Position numbers and translations under genes: made by a program. From Roseateles violae (GTDB lineage: Bacteria > Pseudomonadota > Gammaproteobacteria > Burkholderiales > Burkholderiaceae_C): a stretch of 64,000 bases of DNA. The stretch's first letter is position 1. The number at the start of each line of letters is the position of its first letter. The stretch is from contig NZ_JAUHHC010000002.1 in NCBI RefSeq assembly GCF_030410485.1, positions 744,001 through 808,000 of the forward strand, in the 5' to 3' direction. Below the pieces are notes generated by a model. It was not told where the DNA came from, did not search any database, and saw nothing but the letters and a program-made list of their open reading frames with translations. Below are positions 48,620-58,063 of the stretch, in pieces.

Positions 48620-49702
48620 CTAGCCCTTGGCCGGCAGCATGAGGTCGGCAAGCGGGCGCCGCAGCGAGCGCGCGCTCGCCGGCTTGCCGGTGCCGACGCG
48701 ACCCATGAAGACCGCATGGGCGGCGGCATCGGTGCCGACCAGTTCGGCGAAGCGCTGGTCGATCCGCCGAGCTAGCGCATCGAGGCCTGGCTTGCGCGAG
48801 AACGGCACATTGCCGCGCGCATAGCGGCTGAACACCAGCGGTGTCACCTCGGGCTGCAACTGCAGAGCCAGATGCGTGGCCGTGAGCCAGAAGCGCTGTA
48901 CCGCGCGGCCGGCGGCGACGTAGTCGTCGATCGTCTGGGCCGGGTGGCGTGCCAGCAGCAGGAAATGCGCCGCACAGGCCAGGCCGGGAATGAAGTCGAG
49001 CTGGATGCGCGGCGCCCAGGTGCCGGCAAAAAAGCGGTTGAACACCTCGACCCGGGACCAGCTGTGCATGACGAACTGCATCAGCCGGGTCGTCAGCGGA
49101 TCGGCGCCGAGCGCCTGATCGGGCACGCGCTCGGTGCTGAACTGGGCGTTCCATTCGATGATGTCTTTGTGGACCTGGTATGCCTCTGGCATCACCAGCC
49201 TCAGTTTGGCCGAGTGGAAGAGCAGCTTGGCCATGCGAAACCGGGCGTCGAAATCGTCGATCCAGGCGATCGAATACGCCGGGCCGATGGCGGCCTCCAG
49301 CGTCTGCCGCTGTTCCGCCGTCAGTGCCTGCATGCTCAGCGGCCGGCGCTGTACGCTGCGCCGCTCGATGCTGGCGTACAGCGGGTCCGCAGCCAGGGCC
49401 GGATCGGGCAGGAACTGCAGGTCGAAGACGGGCCGCTCTTCAGTCGAATCGGGCCGGCGGGTGCTCCTCATCTCCAACCCATGGTGGCTGGCCGCGATCG
49501 CGGCCGTTTCCAGCAAGGCGCCGATCGAGATCTGGCTCGGGTGACCGTCGAGGTCGTAGACGCAATGATCGCGCGTGTCAAAACCGTGTACGCGAACTTG
49601 CAAATCGCCCAGCACTTCGAAGCGCCAGGGCTGCGTGTTGTCGCCGCTGGGGGCCCAGCGGGCCTTGTCGAGAATCTGTGCGATGACGTCTTGCGAACTC
49701 AT
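48620..49702 (-). CDS. Nitroreductase-family protein
   Basis: 360 residues. The start VIAQILDKARWAPSGDNTQPWRFEVLG (read in two parts) has the RxAPSGxNxQPW flavin-phosphate motif of nitroreductase-like FMN proteins. A C-terminal ARHPAQTIDDYVAAGRAVQRFWLTA block is also typical. The protein is longer than the usual 200-residue enzymes and resembles the forms associated with ThiF/E1-like proteins. It is divergent from the ThiF-like gene, with 105 bases between the starts. The reaction is unknown. Confidence 0.85.
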   Translation of the reverse strand: MSSQDVIAQILDKARWAPSGDNTQPWRFEVLGDLQVRVHGFDTRDHCVYDLDGHPSQISIGALLETAAIAASHHGLEMRSTRRPDSTEERPVFDLQFLPDPALAADPLYASIERRSVQRRPLSMQALTAEQRQTLEAAIGPAYSIAWIDDFDARFRMAKLLFHSAKLRLVMPEAYQVHKDIIEWNAQFSTERVPDQALGADPLTTRLMQFVMHSWSRVEVFNRFFAGTWAPRIQLDFIPGLACAAHFLLLARHPAQTIDDYVAAGRAVQRFWLTATHLALQLQPEVTPLVFSRYARGNVPFSRKPGLDALARRIDQRFAELVGTDAAAHAVFMGRVGTGKPASARSLRRPLADLMLPAKG

Positions 49703-49807
49703 GAAACGGGCTTTCCTTGGCGAGGCGGCTCTGTCGATGATTGTCTTGGGCGCGACGCTTGGTGCATCATGCGCCGTTGATCATTGTCCTTGGCATAGGG
49801 TGAACCG

Positions 49808-50689
49808 TTGGACCATAACTCCGCTTTTGACTACCGTCGGGCATTTTCCAGAAACATCGGCTGGGTGACCGAGGCGGAGCAACAACGGCTGCGCGGCGCG
49901 CGGGTTGCGATCGCCGGGCTTGGCGGTGTCGGCGGCGCCCATTTGCTGACACTGGCGCGCTTGGGGGTGGCCAAATTCCATATCGCCGATTTCGATCGCT
50001 TCGAGGTTCACAACTTCAATCGCCAGGCCGGTGCCTTCATGTCGACCTTGGATCGACCGAAGGCCGAGGTCCTGGCCGAGATGGCGCGCGACATCAATCC
50101 GGAGGCCGAGGTCCGGGTGTTCGGCGAGGGGGTCACGCCGGAGAATGTCGACGATTTTCTGCGCGAGGTCGACGTCTATGTCGACGGCATCGATTTCTTT
50201 GCGATCGAGGCGCGCTTCCTGCTGTTCAGGAAAAGCTACGAGCGCAGCATCCCGGCGTTGACGGCCGCGCCGCTGGGCATGGGGGTCTCGCTGCTGTATT
50301 TCCGCCCCGGCGGCATGAGCTTCGAGCAGTATTTCGGCGTCGACGGTCGCACTCAGCAGGAGCAGTACGCGCGTTTCATTGCCGGCCTCTCGCCGGCAAT
50401 GCTGCAGCGCGGCTATCTGGCGGCGCCGGAGGCGGTCAATTTCGACGAGCGACGCGGCCCCTCGACCGGCATGTCCTGCGATCTCTGTGCCGGCGTGATG
50501 GGCACCTCGGTGCTGAAGGTGCTGCTTGGCCGGGGCGAGCTGCGCGCCGCGCCCTGGGCGATGCAGTTCGATGCCTACAAGCAGAAGCTGCGCTTCACCT
50601 GGCGGCCGTTCGGCAATGCCAACCCCCTGCAGCGGCTGATGCTGCGCCTGATCCGGCCCATGCTGAAGGGGCAGGACAAGGCTCGTTAG
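49808..50689 (+). CDS. ThiF/E1-like adenylating protein
   Basis: 293 residues with the E1 superfamily nucleotide-binding fold: RGARVAIAGLGGVGGAHLLTLARLG near residue 30 (GxGGxG), DFDRFEVHNFNRQAG with the conserved Asp, Asn and Arg, and a CxxC in MSCDLCAGVMG near residue 222. Such proteins adenylate a C-terminal carboxyl of a small protein or amino acid. No ubiquitin- or ThiS-like partner is seen here. The start is TTG at 49808 with AGGGTGA upstream. It forms a divergent pair with the nitroreductase-like gene. Confidence 0.85.
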   Translation: MDHNSAFDYRRAFSRNIGWVTEAEQQRLRGARVAIAGLGGVGGAHLLTLARLGVAKFHIADFDRFEVHNFNRQAGAFMSTLDRPKAEVLAEMARDINPEAEVRVFGEGVTPENVDDFLREVDVYVDGIDFFAIEARFLLFRKSYERSIPALTAAPLGMGVSLLYFRPGGMSFEQYFGVDGRTQQEQYARFIAGLSPAMLQRGYLAAPEAVNFDERRGPSTGMSCDLCAGVMGTSVLKVLLGRGELRAAPWAMQFDAYKQKLRFTWRPFGNANPLQRLMLRLIRPMLKGQDKAR

Positions 50690-50991
50690 TTGTGGCGACC
50701 CGACAGGCGGGCGTTGCAAGGGCTCCGAACCCCCGCTTGCGGGATTTGCCGGTGGGCTGCGATAGTGTGAAATCGGTGGCTACGCATGGACAGCCGCTAT
50801 TTGTTACACATGCTCGGGCAATGCGTGAAGCTGTGCGCGAAAGCGCAGTTGCCGCAGGTGTTTGCGAGCCCTCGGTGGGCGAATTCGCTGTGGCATGATC
50901 CGGCCGCAGCTAGCCCCGGCGGTTTGTGGGTTTTGCTTGAGCCGTCGACCTGATTGACGGCCGAATACATACGATTTTGAGAGGACTTGCA
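50690..50991 (+). other. Gene-free stretch before the export operon
   Basis: About 300 bases without a supported gene. A short hairpin CCCGC-TT-GCGGG (50732-50743) without a T tract may end the ThiF transcript. The promoter of the following operon must lie here, but I find no clear sigma-54 or sigma-70 pair. Confidence 0.5.
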
Positions 50992-51624
50992 TTGAACACG
51001 ATATTTGCTTTGATATCGCACCGCCTCCGCTTTGCTCTGTGTGCCGCCGCCCTGGGTTTGCTGACCGCCTGTGCGAGTTCCGGGAAATATCCGCCGGCGC
51101 CGGTGAGCGCGGCCACTCAGGATTACAGCTATGTGGTCGGTGCTGGCGACAGCATCAATATCATCGTCTGGCGCAATCCCGAGCTGTCGATGACGGTGCC
51201 GGTCCGCCCGGACGGCAAGATTTCGACCCCGCTGATCGACGAGATGATGGCGCAGGGCAAGAACTCGGTCGAGATCGCCCGCGAGGTGGAGAAGCAGCTG
51301 TCCAAATACGTCCGCGACCCGGTCGTGACCGTCATCGTCACCGGTTTTGTCGGTCCGTTCAGCGAGCAGATTCGCGTCGTCGGCGAGGCGGCCAAACCGC
51401 AGTTCCTGCCCTATAAGCAGAAGATGACCCTGCTGGACGTGATGATTGCCGTCGGCGGCCTGACCGATTTCGCGGCCGGCAACGACGCGACGATTCTGCG
51501 GTCCTCCGAAGGGAATAAGCAGTATTCGGTGCGGTTGAAGGATTTGATCAAGCGTGGCGATGTGTCGGCCAATGTCGATATGCGTCCGGGCGACATCCTG
51601 ATCATTCCGCAAAGCTATTTCTGA
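50992..51624 (+). CDS. XrtA/PEP-CTERM-system exopolysaccharide export protein (Wza/EpsE type)
   Basis: A 210-residue lipoprotein (lipobox LGLLTAC near residue 24). The export domain begins DYSYVVGAGDSINIIVWRNPELS (split at the GDSI motif), followed by VRPDGKISTPLID, SLBB-type repeats (IRVVGEAAKPQFLPY) and the closing DMRPGDILIIPQSYF. It forms the outer-membrane channel for the polysaccharide. Start TTG at 50992 has GAGAGGA 7 bases upstream, better than other in-frame choices. It is the first gene of the second EPS block. Confidence 0.93.
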   Translation: MNTIFALISHRLRFALCAAALGLLTACASSGKYPPAPVSAATQDYSYVVGAGDSINIIVWRNPELSMTVPVRPDGKISTPLIDEMMAQGKNSVEIAREVEKQLSKYVRDPVVTVIVTGFVGPFSEQIRVVGEAAKPQFLPYKQKMTLLDVMIAVGGLTDFAAGNDATILRSSEGNKQYSVRLKDLIKRGDVSANVDMRPGDILIIPQSYF

Positions 51625-51701
51625 TCGCCTGGCCGTCGCTAATTTGGCGGCAACGGTCAGACGTCATTTTTCTTCGAATTGAACCCTGAGAATCTGTCCC
51701 A

Positions 51702-53294
51702 ATGGATTTGCTGATCGCTCAAATCATTGCCATTGCCCGGCGGATGTGGAAGTACCGCTGGCCCGGCGTGGCCGTGGCTTGGGTCGCCGGCATCATCGGT
51801 GCCGTGCTGGTCTTCATGATTCCGGATCGCTATGAAGCGAGCGCCCGAATCTATGTCGACACCCAGTCCATCCTGAAGCCGTTGATGTCCGGCCTGGCGG
51901 TGCAGCCGAACGTCGAGCAGCAGGTCGTCATGCTCAGCCGCACGCTGATCAGTCGCCCGAATGTGGAGAAACTGGTGCGCATGGCCGATCTGGATCTGAA
52001 GAACCAGTCGAAGGCGCAGCAGGAAGCGACGATCGAGGAAGTGACCAAGAACCTGTCGATCCAAAGCACCGCGCGGGACAATCTCTATACCCTGGCCTTC
52101 CGCGATTCGCAGCCGGATACCGCCAAGCGCGTCGTGCAGTCCCTGGTGTCGATCTTCGTCGAGTCCAGCCTCGGTGCGACACGCAAGGACACCGCGACCG
52201 CGACGACCTTCCTGAACGAGCAGATCAAGTCCTACGAAGCCAAGCTCGAAGAAGCCGAGGCGCGGGTCAAGGAATTCCGCCTGCGCAATATCCAGGCGAT
52301 GGCCAGCGACGGCAAGGACTCGGCTTCGCGCCTGAGTGAGGCCAGCGCGGCACTGGAGCGTGCCAAGCTCGAGTATCGCGAGGCCGTCAATGCCCGCGAC
52401 GCTGCCCGATCGCAGCTCGAAGGCGAGCGCAATCGCGGCGCCAATGGCGGTGGCACCACGCAGAGCCTGCTGCAGGAATCGGCGCTGTCGATCGCCACGC
52501 CCGAGATCGACGCGAGGCTGGATGCGCAGCGGCGCAATCTGGACGGCCTGCTGCAGCGCTATACCGAACAGCATCCCGACATCGTCAGCGCCCGCAAGCT
52601 GATCAAGGACCTGGAAGAACAGAAGCGCAAGGAGCAGGCAGAGTTGCGCAAGTCCGCCTTGGCCAGCCCGAATATTGGTGCGCCGGGCAGTGCCAGCAAT
52701 TTGGCTTATCAGGAACTGACCAAGTTGCTGGCGACGGCCGAGGTGCAGGTCGCTTCGCTGAAGGCGCGGGTGGACGAGTATTCGGCGCGCTACGCGCAGG
52801 CGGCGGCCGCCGTCAAGACGGCACCGCAACTCGAGGCCGAAGCCGCACAGCTGAATCGCGACTATGCGATCCACAAGAAGAACTACGAAGACCTGGTCGC
52901 ACGGCGCGAGTCGGCCTCGATGTCCGGCGATCTGGACCAGACGGCGGGGGTCGCCGACTTCCGCCTGATCGATCCGCCGCGCGTGTCGCCGCGGCCCGTG
53001 GCGCCGAACCGCCTGCTCTTGCTGGCCGGTGCGATGCTGCTGGCGGTCTTTGCCGGCATCTTCGCCGCCTTTGCGGCCAGTCAGCTGCGTCCGGTCTTCC
53101 ACGACGGTGCCGAGCTGCGCCGCCGCGTCGAGCTGCCGATTCTCGGCGTCGTTTCGCGACTGGTCACCGAGGCCGATCGCCGCCATCAGCGGGTCGACCT
53201 GATCCGCTTCGGGGCGGCCTCGGGCGGCTTGATCGGCCTGTATGTGCTGGGCCTGACGGTCATGGCGATTTTGTTGACTCGGCAGGTGGTGTGA
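51702..53294 (+). CDS. XrtA-system polysaccharide chain-length determinant (Wzz/GumC type)
   Basis: 530 residues. An N-terminal membrane helix (about 20-38, WPGVAVAWVAGIIGAVLVFMI) leads to a Wzz domain (RYEASARIYVDTQSILKPLM). A long coiled coil covers about 180-420 (YEAKLEEAEARVKEFRLRN, LVARRESASMS). A second membrane helix near 445 (LLLLAGAMLLAVFAGIFAA) and a further one close to the C-terminus end the protein. It sets polymer length with the autokinase encoded 1 base downstream. Confidence 0.94.
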   Translation: MDLLIAQIIAIARRMWKYRWPGVAVAWVAGIIGAVLVFMIPDRYEASARIYVDTQSILKPLMSGLAVQPNVEQQVVMLSRTLISRPNVEKLVRMADLDLKNQSKAQQEATIEEVTKNLSIQSTARDNLYTLAFRDSQPDTAKRVVQSLVSIFVESSLGATRKDTATATTFLNEQIKSYEAKLEEAEARVKEFRLRNIQAMASDGKDSASRLSEASAALERAKLEYREAVNARDAARSQLEGERNRGANGGGTTQSLLQESALSIATPEIDARLDAQRRNLDGLLQRYTEQHPDIVSARKLIKDLEEQKRKEQAELRKSALASPNIGAPGSASNLAYQELTKLLATAEVQVASLKARVDEYSARYAQAAAAVKTAPQLEAEAAQLNRDYAIHKKNYEDLVARRESASMSGDLDQTAGVADFRLIDPPRVSPRPVAPNRLLLLAGAMLLAVFAGIFAAFAASQLRPVFHDGAELRRRVELPILGVVSRLVTEADRRHQRVDLIRFGAASGGLIGLYVLGLTVMAILLTRQVV

Positions 53295-53295
53295 G

Positions 53296-54243
53296 ATGAG
53301 CAGCCTGATTGAACAAGCGGCGCAGCGCCTCGAACAGCTTCGCCAGGCGGGTGTCGTCCTGCCCGATGACAACCACCATCTTCAGTCGCGTGCCGCGGTG
53401 CCGGCCGAAGCGGCCGCCGCCGATCTGCCGCCGCCGCTGGAGATCGCGAGACCGGAGACGGTGCCGGGTGGATCGAAGCGGGTCGAACTCGATCTGCAAG
53501 CGCTGGCCACCCAGGGTTTCCTGACGCCGGCCTCGCCGCGTACCCATATTGCCGACCAGTACCGCGTGATCAAGCGGCCGCTGATCAAGAACGCCATGGG
53601 CAAGGGCGCCGCGACCTTGAACCATGCGAACCTGATCATGGTGACCAGCGCGCTGGCCGGCGAGGGCAAGAGCTTCACCTCGCTGAACCTGGCGCTGAGC
53701 ATCGCCGCCGAAATGGACAACACGGTGATGCTGGTCGACGCCGACGTGGCACGCCCTTCGGTGCTGCGAATGCTGGGGCTGCCCCAGGGGCCGGGCCTGC
53801 TGGACGTGCTCGAGGACCAAGTCGACATGTCCGACGTGCTGATGCGCACCAATGTCGACAAGCTGACCCTGCTGCCCAGCGGCACGCCGCATGCGCGGGC
53901 GACCGAATTGCTGGCCAGCGATGCGATGAGCAATCTGCTCGACGACATGGCGCGGCGCTATCCCGACCGCATCATCATCTTCGATTCGCCGCCGCTGCTG
54001 CTGACCACCGAATCGCGCGTGCTGGCCTCTCATATGGGGCAGATCGTCGTGGTTGTTCATGCCGAAAAGACGCCGCAGAGTGCCGTCCATCAGGCGTTGG
54101 CTGCGATCGAATCCTGCCCGCTGAAGATGATGTTGCTGAATCAAGCCAGTGGCGGTGGTGCGGGCGGCTACGGTTATGGTTACGGCTATGGTTACGGCTA
54201 TGGTTACGGTTATGGGCATGCCCATGAAGCTGCCAAGAGCTGA
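53296..54243 (+). CDS. XrtA-associated tyrosine autokinase (BY-kinase type)
   Basis: 315 residues, cytoplasmic partner of the chain-length protein. Walker A is SALAGEGKSFTSLNLA near residue 118, Walker A' VMLVDADVARPSVLRMLG near residue 148, and Walker B IIIFDSPPLLL near residue 230. The C-terminal tail is a run of eight Gly-Tyr pairs encoded by GGYTAY hexamers (54166-54213). This is the tyrosine cluster that becomes phosphorylated in such kinases and controls chain length. It begins 1 base after the previous stop. Confidence 0.93.
   Translation: MSSLIEQAAQRLEQLRQAGVVLPDDNHHLQSRAAVPAEAAAADLPPPLEIARPETVPGGSKRVELDLQALATQGFLTPASPRTHIADQYRVIKRPLIKNAMGKGAATLNHANLIMVTSALAGEGKSFTSLNLALSIAAEMDNTVMLVDADVARPSVLRMLGLPQGPGLLDVLEDQVDMSDVLMRTNVDKLTLLPSGTPHARATELLASDAMSNLLDDMARRYPDRIIIFDSPPLLLTTESRVLASHMGQIVVVVHAEKTPQSAVHQALAAIESCPLKMMLLNQASGGGAGGYGYGYGYGYGYGYGYGHAHEAAKS
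54166..54213 (+). repeat. Hexamer tandem repeat (GGYTAY)8 coding the Gly-Tyr tail
   Basis: Eight units of GGC/GGT + TAC/TAT in frame, ending before GGGCAT. Slippage by whole units would alter the number of tyrosines without a frameshift. Confidence 0.9.
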
Positions 54244-54271
54244 GGAACTTGCCATTGCCGAAGTCTTGACC

Positions 54272-55789
54272 ATGCCGCGGGCCCTGAGCCAAAGCCTCAT
54301 AGCGTGTGCCGTAGCGCTGAGTCTTGGTGCGGGTAGTGCTCAGGCGCAGGAGGGGGCGGGAGGTGGTTCCGGCGTAACAATCGTGCCCGGCTTTTCAGTC
54401 AGCCAGACGGCAACCGACAACAACAGGTTGAGCTCGACCAACAAGGATGCGGCCCTTATCACGGCGCTGACGCCCAGTATCAGCATTGCCAGCCATGGTG
54501 GTCGAGTGATCGGCACGCTGGACTACTCGATCAGCGGACTCATTTATCTGAAGACCGACCAGCAGAACACTGTCCAGCAGTCACTGACCGCGCGCGGCCA
54601 GGCCGAACTGGTGGACAAGCGGCTGTTTGTCGACGTCAGTGCGACGATAGGCCAGCAGGCGGTGTCCGCCTTCGGTCCGCAGTCGCCGGACCGGACGTTG
54701 GCCAATCCCAACCAGTCCGAGGTTGCCTCGCTCTATATCGCCCCCTATCTGGTCGGACGGATCGGCGATCTGGCTAGCTACGAGCTGCGCGGCAGTGCGA
54801 CCGCAACGAGTGCCAAGGACTCGTCGCTCGGTGATTCGAAGGCGGGCGGCGGGTCGCTGCGGCTGGACGGTCTTGGCGGGCGCAAGCTGGGCTGGTGGGC
54901 AAGCCTGTCGACGCAGCGCTCGCGGTTCGGCTTTGACGGAGCTGAGAACGAGAATACGGTGGCCAATTTTGGATTGCGCTACCTACCCGATCCCGATCTG
55001 CAGCTGAAGGTCAATGCTGGACCCGAGCGTACCGACTACCTCGGCTTTTTACATAAGGGTGAGAACTACGGCGCGAATGCCAACTGGAAACCGTCGCCGC
55101 GCACGGATCTGCTGGTCGACTGGCAGTATCACGACTATGGCAACACCCATATGATCAGCTTCGATCACCGCATGGCCCGCTCGGCGATCCGCTACGCTGA
55201 CACGAAAAACGTCTACGCCGGCAATCAGACCCGTTCGGCTGGCGCGGGTACGAATTACGACTTGCTGTTCCTGCAATTCAGCTCGATAGAGCCAGATCCC
55301 GTCAAGCGGGACGTGCTGGTGCGCAGCTTTCTGCAAGCGCTGGGGCTGAGTCCCGATGCGCCGATCAGTAGTGGGTCGCTGGCTTCGGCGCCGACGATGA
55401 CGCGCACGCAGCAGCTGTCGCTGTCGCTGGAGGGCTTGCGAACGACGATGACCGGGCTGCTGAGCCAGACCACGACCGAACGGCTCGGTGCAATTATTCC
55501 GACCGGTGGCGACTTGGCGCAGTCGAACCGGATCGTCATGCGCGGCGGCTCGCTGACCATCGCTCACCGGCTGACGCCGATTAGCAGTGCCAATCTAACG
55601 CTCAGCGCGCAGCGCAGCCGCAGCGACGATACCGGGTTGCGGACGATGCTGCGCTCTCTGATTGCCAACTGGACGACTCAACTCGGCCCACGCGCCAACG
55701 CCTCGCTGGGTGCGCGCCACAGTGATTTCGAAGGCAGCCCGTCGTACACCGAGAATGCTGTCTTCGGTAATCTGGCCTGGCGGTTTTGA
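54272..55789 (+). CDS. XrtA/PEP-CTERM-system outer-membrane protein (TIGR03016 type)
   Basis: 505 residues with signal peptide (LIACAVALSLGAGSAQA). The body is rich in alternating beta strands and ends in a C-terminal aromatic (NLAWRF), which is typical of outer-membrane beta barrels. The family is found only in PEP-CTERM exopolysaccharide loci and is thought to assist polymer transit. The start MPRALSQSL is preferred on the signal peptide; longer frames begin inside the kinase gene. Confidence 0.86.
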   Translation: MPRALSQSLIACAVALSLGAGSAQAQEGAGGGSGVTIVPGFSVSQTATDNNRLSSTNKDAALITALTPSISIASHGGRVIGTLDYSISGLIYLKTDQQNTVQQSLTARGQAELVDKRLFVDVSATIGQQAVSAFGPQSPDRTLANPNQSEVASLYIAPYLVGRIGDLASYELRGSATATSAKDSSLGDSKAGGGSLRLDGLGGRKLGWWASLSTQRSRFGFDGAENENTVANFGLRYLPDPDLQLKVNAGPERTDYLGFLHKGENYGANANWKPSPRTDLLVDWQYHDYGNTHMISFDHRMARSAIRYADTKNVYAGNQTRSAGAGTNYDLLFLQFSSIEPDPVKRDVLVRSFLQALGLSPDAPISSGSLASAPTMTRTQQLSLSLEGLRTTMTGLLSQTTTERLGAIIPTGGDLAQSNRIVMRGGSLTIAHRLTPISSANLTLSAQRSRSDDTGLRTMLRSLIANWTTQLGPRANASLGARHSDFEGSPSYTENAVFGNLAWRF

Positions 55790-55791
55790 CC

Positions 55792-56862
55792 ATGTACGAA
55801 GCGTTCTACGGCCTGAGCAGCAAGCCCTTCCAGCTGAGCCCGGATCCGAATTTCTATTTCGGCAGCAAGCAGCACCGGCGCGCCAAGGCCTATCTGGACT
55901 ATGGCGTGCTGCGCAATGACGGCTTCATCGTCATCACCGGCGAGGTCGGTGCCGGCAAGACGACCCTGCTGCGCGGCCTGCTCGACAGCCTGAACCGCAG
56001 CAACGTCATCATCGGCAATCTGGTCACGACCCAGCTCGATGCCGAGGACACCTTGCGCATGGTCGGCGCCGCCTTCGGAGTGCGCGTCAAGGATCTGCCC
56101 AAGTCCGAGCTGCTGATGACGCTGGAAGCCTTCTTCGTCAACCAGACCAGCCAGGGCAAGCGCTGCCTGCTGATCGTCGACGAGGCGCAGAACCTGAGCG
56201 CGCGCGCGGTGGAGGAGTTGCGCATGCTGTCGAACTTCCAGTTCAGCAACCAGTCGCTGCTGCAGACCTTTCTGGTTGGCCAGCCGGAGTTCCGCGGCAT
56301 CCTGCAGAAGCCGGAGATGGAACAGTTCCGCCAGCGCGTCGCGGCGACCTGCCATATCGGCCCGCTGGACGAGGATGAGACGCGCGCCTATATCGAGCAC
56401 CGGCTCAAATGCGCCGGCAGCAGCGGCAAGCCGACCTTCGAGGCCGAGGCCTTTCCGTCCATCTTCAAGGCCAGCCAGGGCATCCCGCGGCGCATCAACT
56501 CCTTGTGCGATAGGCTCTTGCTGCTGGGCTTCATGGCCGGGCGCACGCATCTGAGCCTGGCCGATGTAAACGAGGTTCTGCGCGATATTGCGCAGGAATC
56601 CGAGGTGCCGCTCAAGCCGGCGCCCAATGGTGCCGACACCGGTGCAGGCGCGCTCGCGGAACTGGGTCGGGTCGAACTGTCCCGTATCAATCTCAGCGCG
56701 GAGGAACTCGAGGCGCTCAGTTCAGAGGTCGGCGCGCTGGGGCAGGGGCATTACGCTGACCGCCTTTTGCGCCTGGAGGGCAGCCTGATGCGCCTGGAGC
56801 GCATCAATCTGCAGACGCTCGGACTGCTGCAGAAGTTGGTCGATGCAGTGAAATCCGATTGA
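55792..56862 (+). CDS. XrtA/PEP-CTERM-system-associated ATPase (ExeA-like)
   Basis: 356 residues, AAA_22/ExeA-type ATPase. The start YEAFYGLSSKPFQLSPDPNF is the family opening, Walker A is TGEVGAGKTTLLRG near residue 46 and Walker B LLIVDEAQNLS near residue 127. RRINSLCDRLLLLGFM follows in the lid domain. A short C-terminal extension (about 270-356) is charged and helical. The role in exopolysaccharide assembly is unknown, but the gene is a constant member of these loci. Confidence 0.92.
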   Translation: MYEAFYGLSSKPFQLSPDPNFYFGSKQHRRAKAYLDYGVLRNDGFIVITGEVGAGKTTLLRGLLDSLNRSNVIIGNLVTTQLDAEDTLRMVGAAFGVRVKDLPKSELLMTLEAFFVNQTSQGKRCLLIVDEAQNLSARAVEELRMLSNFQFSNQSLLQTFLVGQPEFRGILQKPEMEQFRQRVAATCHIGPLDEDETRAYIEHRLKCAGSSGKPTFEAEAFPSIFKASQGIPRRINSLCDRLLLLGFMAGRTHLSLADVNEVLRDIAQESEVPLKPAPNGADTGAGALAELGRVELSRINLSAEELEALSSEVGALGQGHYADRLLRLEGSLMRLERINLQTLGLLQKLVDAVKSD

Positions 56863-56873
56863 GACAAGAGAGC

Positions 56874-58052
56874 ATGGCGCAAGAAAAAATGCAGCAGTTG
56901 CAAGAACCGATCGCGACGATGGCACCGGTGATGTGCGTCGTCGGCGCGCGGCCGAACTTCATGAAGATGGCGCCCATCCTGCGCGCGCTGGCCGAGCATG
57001 TGCCGCCGATCCCGGCGCTGCTGCTGCATACCGGCCAACACTACGACACCGACATGAGCAAGAAGCTCTTCGTCGACCTCGGCCTGCCGCAGCCAGACAT
57101 CAATCTGGAGGTCGGTTCCGGCTCGCACGCGCAGCAGACGGCCGAGGTGATGCGTCGTTTCGAGCCCGTGCTGGATGAGCACAAACCGTCTTGCGTGCTG
57201 GTGGTCGGCGACGTCAACTCGACCCTGGCCTGCACCCTGGTCGCGGTCAAGAAGGACGTGCCGGTCGCCCACGTCGAGGCCGGCCTGCGCAGCTATGACC
57301 GTCGCATGCCGGAGGAGATCAACCGCATCCTGACCGATCAGGTGGCCGACAAGCTCTACACGACCGAGCGCAGCGCTGCCGGCAATCTGGAGCGCGAGGG
57401 CATCGCGGCCGAGCGCATCTGCTTCACCGGCAATGTGATGATCGATTCGCTGGAAGCCAGCCGCCCGCATGCGAAGCCGCCCGCGCAAACGCTGCAGGCC
57501 CATGGCCTGTCGGCTGAACTGGTCGGTGCACCGCAGGGCTATGGCGTCGTCACCCTGCACCGGCCGTCCAATGTCGACACGCCCGAGATGCTGACGCGCC
57601 TGCTGGGCGTGCTGGCCCAGGTCTCGCGCGATCTGCCGCTGGTGTTCGCGATGCATCCGCGCACGCGCAGCAATATCGAACGCTTCGGTCTCACCGGCCT
57701 GCTGGACCCGGCCCGCGTTGCGGTGCTGCCGCCGCAGGGCTATCTGGAGATGCTGGGTCTGATGGCCGGCGCGACCCTGGTGCTGACCGATTCCGGCGGC
57801 CTGCAGGAAGAGACGACGGCGCTGGGCGTGCCCTGCCTGACCCTACGCGAGAACACCGAGCGGCCGATCACGGTGGAGCAGGGCACGAACACGATGGTCG
57901 GCGTCGAGCCGGCCGCCATCCTGGCCGGCGTGGGCGAGATCCTCTCCGGCCGCGGCAAGCGCGGCCGCGTGCCCGAGTACTGGGACGGCCATGCGGCCGA
58001 GCGCATTGCTGCCGACCTGTGGCAATGGCTGGCCGCACCCGCTCGAGGCTGA
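56874..58052 (+). CDS. wecB: Non-hydrolysing UDP-N-acetylglucosamine 2-epimerase
   Basis: 392 residues: VVGARPNFMKMAPILRAL at the start, HTGQHYD, VVGDVNSTLACTL, VAHVEAGLRSYDRRMPEEINR (in part) and TDSGGLQEETTALGVPCLTLRENTERP (in part) near 300, the complete WecB set with the catalytic Asp and Glu region. It makes UDP-ManNAc from UDP-GlcNAc in the cytoplasm. The UDP-sugar dehydrogenase at 62817 could oxidise this to UDP-ManNAcA, a likely building block of the polymer. The ATG at 56874 is preferred to the TTG at 56859. Confidence 0.94.
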   Translation: MAQEKMQQLQEPIATMAPVMCVVGARPNFMKMAPILRALAEHVPPIPALLLHTGQHYDTDMSKKLFVDLGLPQPDINLEVGSGSHAQQTAEVMRRFEPVLDEHKPSCVLVVGDVNSTLACTLVAVKKDVPVAHVEAGLRSYDRRMPEEINRILTDQVADKLYTTERSAAGNLEREGIAAERICFTGNVMIDSLEASRPHAKPPAQTLQAHGLSAELVGAPQGYGVVTLHRPSNVDTPEMLTRLLGVLAQVSRDLPLVFAMHPRTRSNIERFGLTGLLDPARVAVLPPQGYLEMLGLMAGATLVLTDSGGLQEETTALGVPCLTLRENTERPITVEQGTNTMVGVEPAAILAGVGEILSGRGKRGRVPEYWDGHAAERIAADLWQWLAAPARG

Positions 58053-58063
58053 GGAAGCAATCG

